Source: an uncultured Pelagibacteraceae bacterium (GTDB lineage Bacteria; Pseudomonadota; Alphaproteobacteria; Pelagibacterales; AG-422-B15). From it: a stretch of DNA of 64,000 nucleotides. The notes beneath the pieces were generated by a model. That model did no database searches and was not told the origin of the DNA. It was given only the letters and a program-made list of their open reading frames with translations. The DNA lies in the NCBI GenBank assembly GCA_902546615.1, contig CACCKE010000004.1:1-64000 (forward strand). The letters run 5' to 3'. Shown one piece after another: positions 63,133 to 64,000 of the stretch (position 1 is its first letter; each line of letters starts with the position of its first letter). Made by a program: the position numbers and the translations under genes.

Positions 63133-63133
63133 C

Positions 63134-63676
63134 TTAAAATATACTTTTGTAGTATTGATAAGCACTGATCAGCGTAATTATAGTTGACAGCCAGAACAGA
63201 TAAATACCTATGTTTAATAGAGGCTGCAAATCTAAGTAGATGCTTCCTATTAAGATCAAAAATAAACTCAAAATTTGAAAAGCAGTTTTATATTTTCCTA
63301 ATATAGAAACATCTATTTTTTTTACTTCTGGTAAATTAGATGCATACTCTCTTAGACCAGAGATAAAAATTTCTCTAAATATTATTAAATAGGCTGGAAT
63401 TAAATTTATCTCATTAATATAGTCATTGTAGATAAATGTTATTATTAACAGTACGACAAATAGCTTATCTGCAATAGGATCTAACATTTTACCAAATTCA
63501 GATGTACTATTCGTTTTTCTTGCAATTACCCCATCAAAATAATCTGACAATGCAATAACAATAAACAAAATAAGAATTGCCAAATTAAATGAGCTATTAC
63601 TATCTATGATTAAATATATTAATAATGGTAATAAAAAAATTCTAAGAAGAGTGAGAAAATTTGGTAACTTAGACAT
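63134..63676 (-). CDS. pgsA: CDP-diacylglycerol-glycerol-3-phosphate 3-phosphatidyltransferase
   Basis: LPNFLTLLRIFLLPLL, SDYFDGVIARKTNSTSEFGKMLDPIADKL (CDP-alcohol phosphatidyltransferase motif). Confidence 0.95.
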   Translation of the reverse strand: MSKLPNFLTLLRIFLLPLLIYLIIDSNSSFNLAILILFIVIALSDYFDGVIARKTNSTSEFGKMLDPIADKLFVVLLIITFIYNDYINEINLIPAYLIIFREIFISGLREYASNLPEVKKIDVSILGKYKTAFQILSLFLILIGSIYLDLQPLLNIGIYLFWLSTIITLISAYQYYKSIF

Positions 63677-64000
63677 TATCCATTAAAATATGCATATATT
63701 TTTTCTGAAAGCAACTTACTAATTCCTCTAACTTTCATCATATCCTGAGCTGAGGCATTTTTAATATTTTTAACTGATCCAAAATGATTTAAAAGTAATT
63801 TTCTTCTGCTTCGTCCTAAACCTTCTATTGGTTCTAATTCTGAGGCATGCATTTCCCTCTTTCTTTTCGCTTTATGTGCCCCGATTGCGTAGCGATGTGA
63901 CTCATCCCTAATTCTTTGAATAAAGAAAAAGGAGGGAGTATTTTTGTCGATAAAGTTTTTTTTATTTTTATATATTATTTGATCTAATGACTCTTTTCTT
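63676..64000 (-). CDS. uvrC: Excinuclease ABC subunit C, C-terminal part; runs off window end
   Basis: Manual translation: ...FFFIQRIRDESHRYAIGAHKAKRKREMHASELEPIEGLGRSRRKLLLNHFGSVKNIKNASAQDMMKVRGISKLLSEKIYAYFNG; stop overlaps pgsA ATG. Confidence 0.93.
   Translation of the reverse strand, partial: RKESLDQIIYKNKKNFIDKNTPSFFFIQRIRDESHRYAIGAHKAKRKREMHASELEPIEGLGRSRRKLLLNHFGSVKNIKNASAQDMMKVRGISKLLSEKIYAYFNG

Overview
This is a compact, AT-rich alphaproteobacterial chromosome segment, probably from a streamlined marine lineage (taxon is inferred from gene content and order, not computed). Most of the window is conserved housekeeping DNA: nadC-nadB-nadA, tldD, the aa3 oxidase operon ctaC-D-B-(coxF-like)-G-E-surf1, thrC/thrB/rnhA, F0 ATP synthase (b, b', c, a, AtpI), smc-dsbA-DUF721-mutY-ccrM-rnhB-udg, ETF-QO, ispE, cca, greA, hemF, petABC, ychF-pth-rplY-prs-pgeF-midA-lgt-proC, a histidine kinase/response regulator/MarR block, ilvE and pgsA-uvrC. 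Three tRNAs are present: Leu-GAG, Met-CAT and Gln-TTG. The clearest accessory feature is a ~1.2 kb insertion at tRNA-Met. A perfect 45-bp copy of the tRNA 3' half (7456-7500) recurs at 8673-8717. Inside are near-identical 20-bp 'GTTGGTACA(G/C)TTTTGGTACA' repeats near both ends, one ArsI/CadI-like VOC metalloenzyme gene, and a 69-aa ORF resembling the extreme C-terminus of a tyrosine recombinase. It looks like a minimal or decayed tRNA-targeted integrative element. Other points of interest: an SMC that appears to lack a hinge, three GANTC sites in front of ccrM, related GC-rich dyad motifs upstream of both the cytochrome oxidase and bc1 operons, and two small conserved-position ORFs missed by the ORF track.
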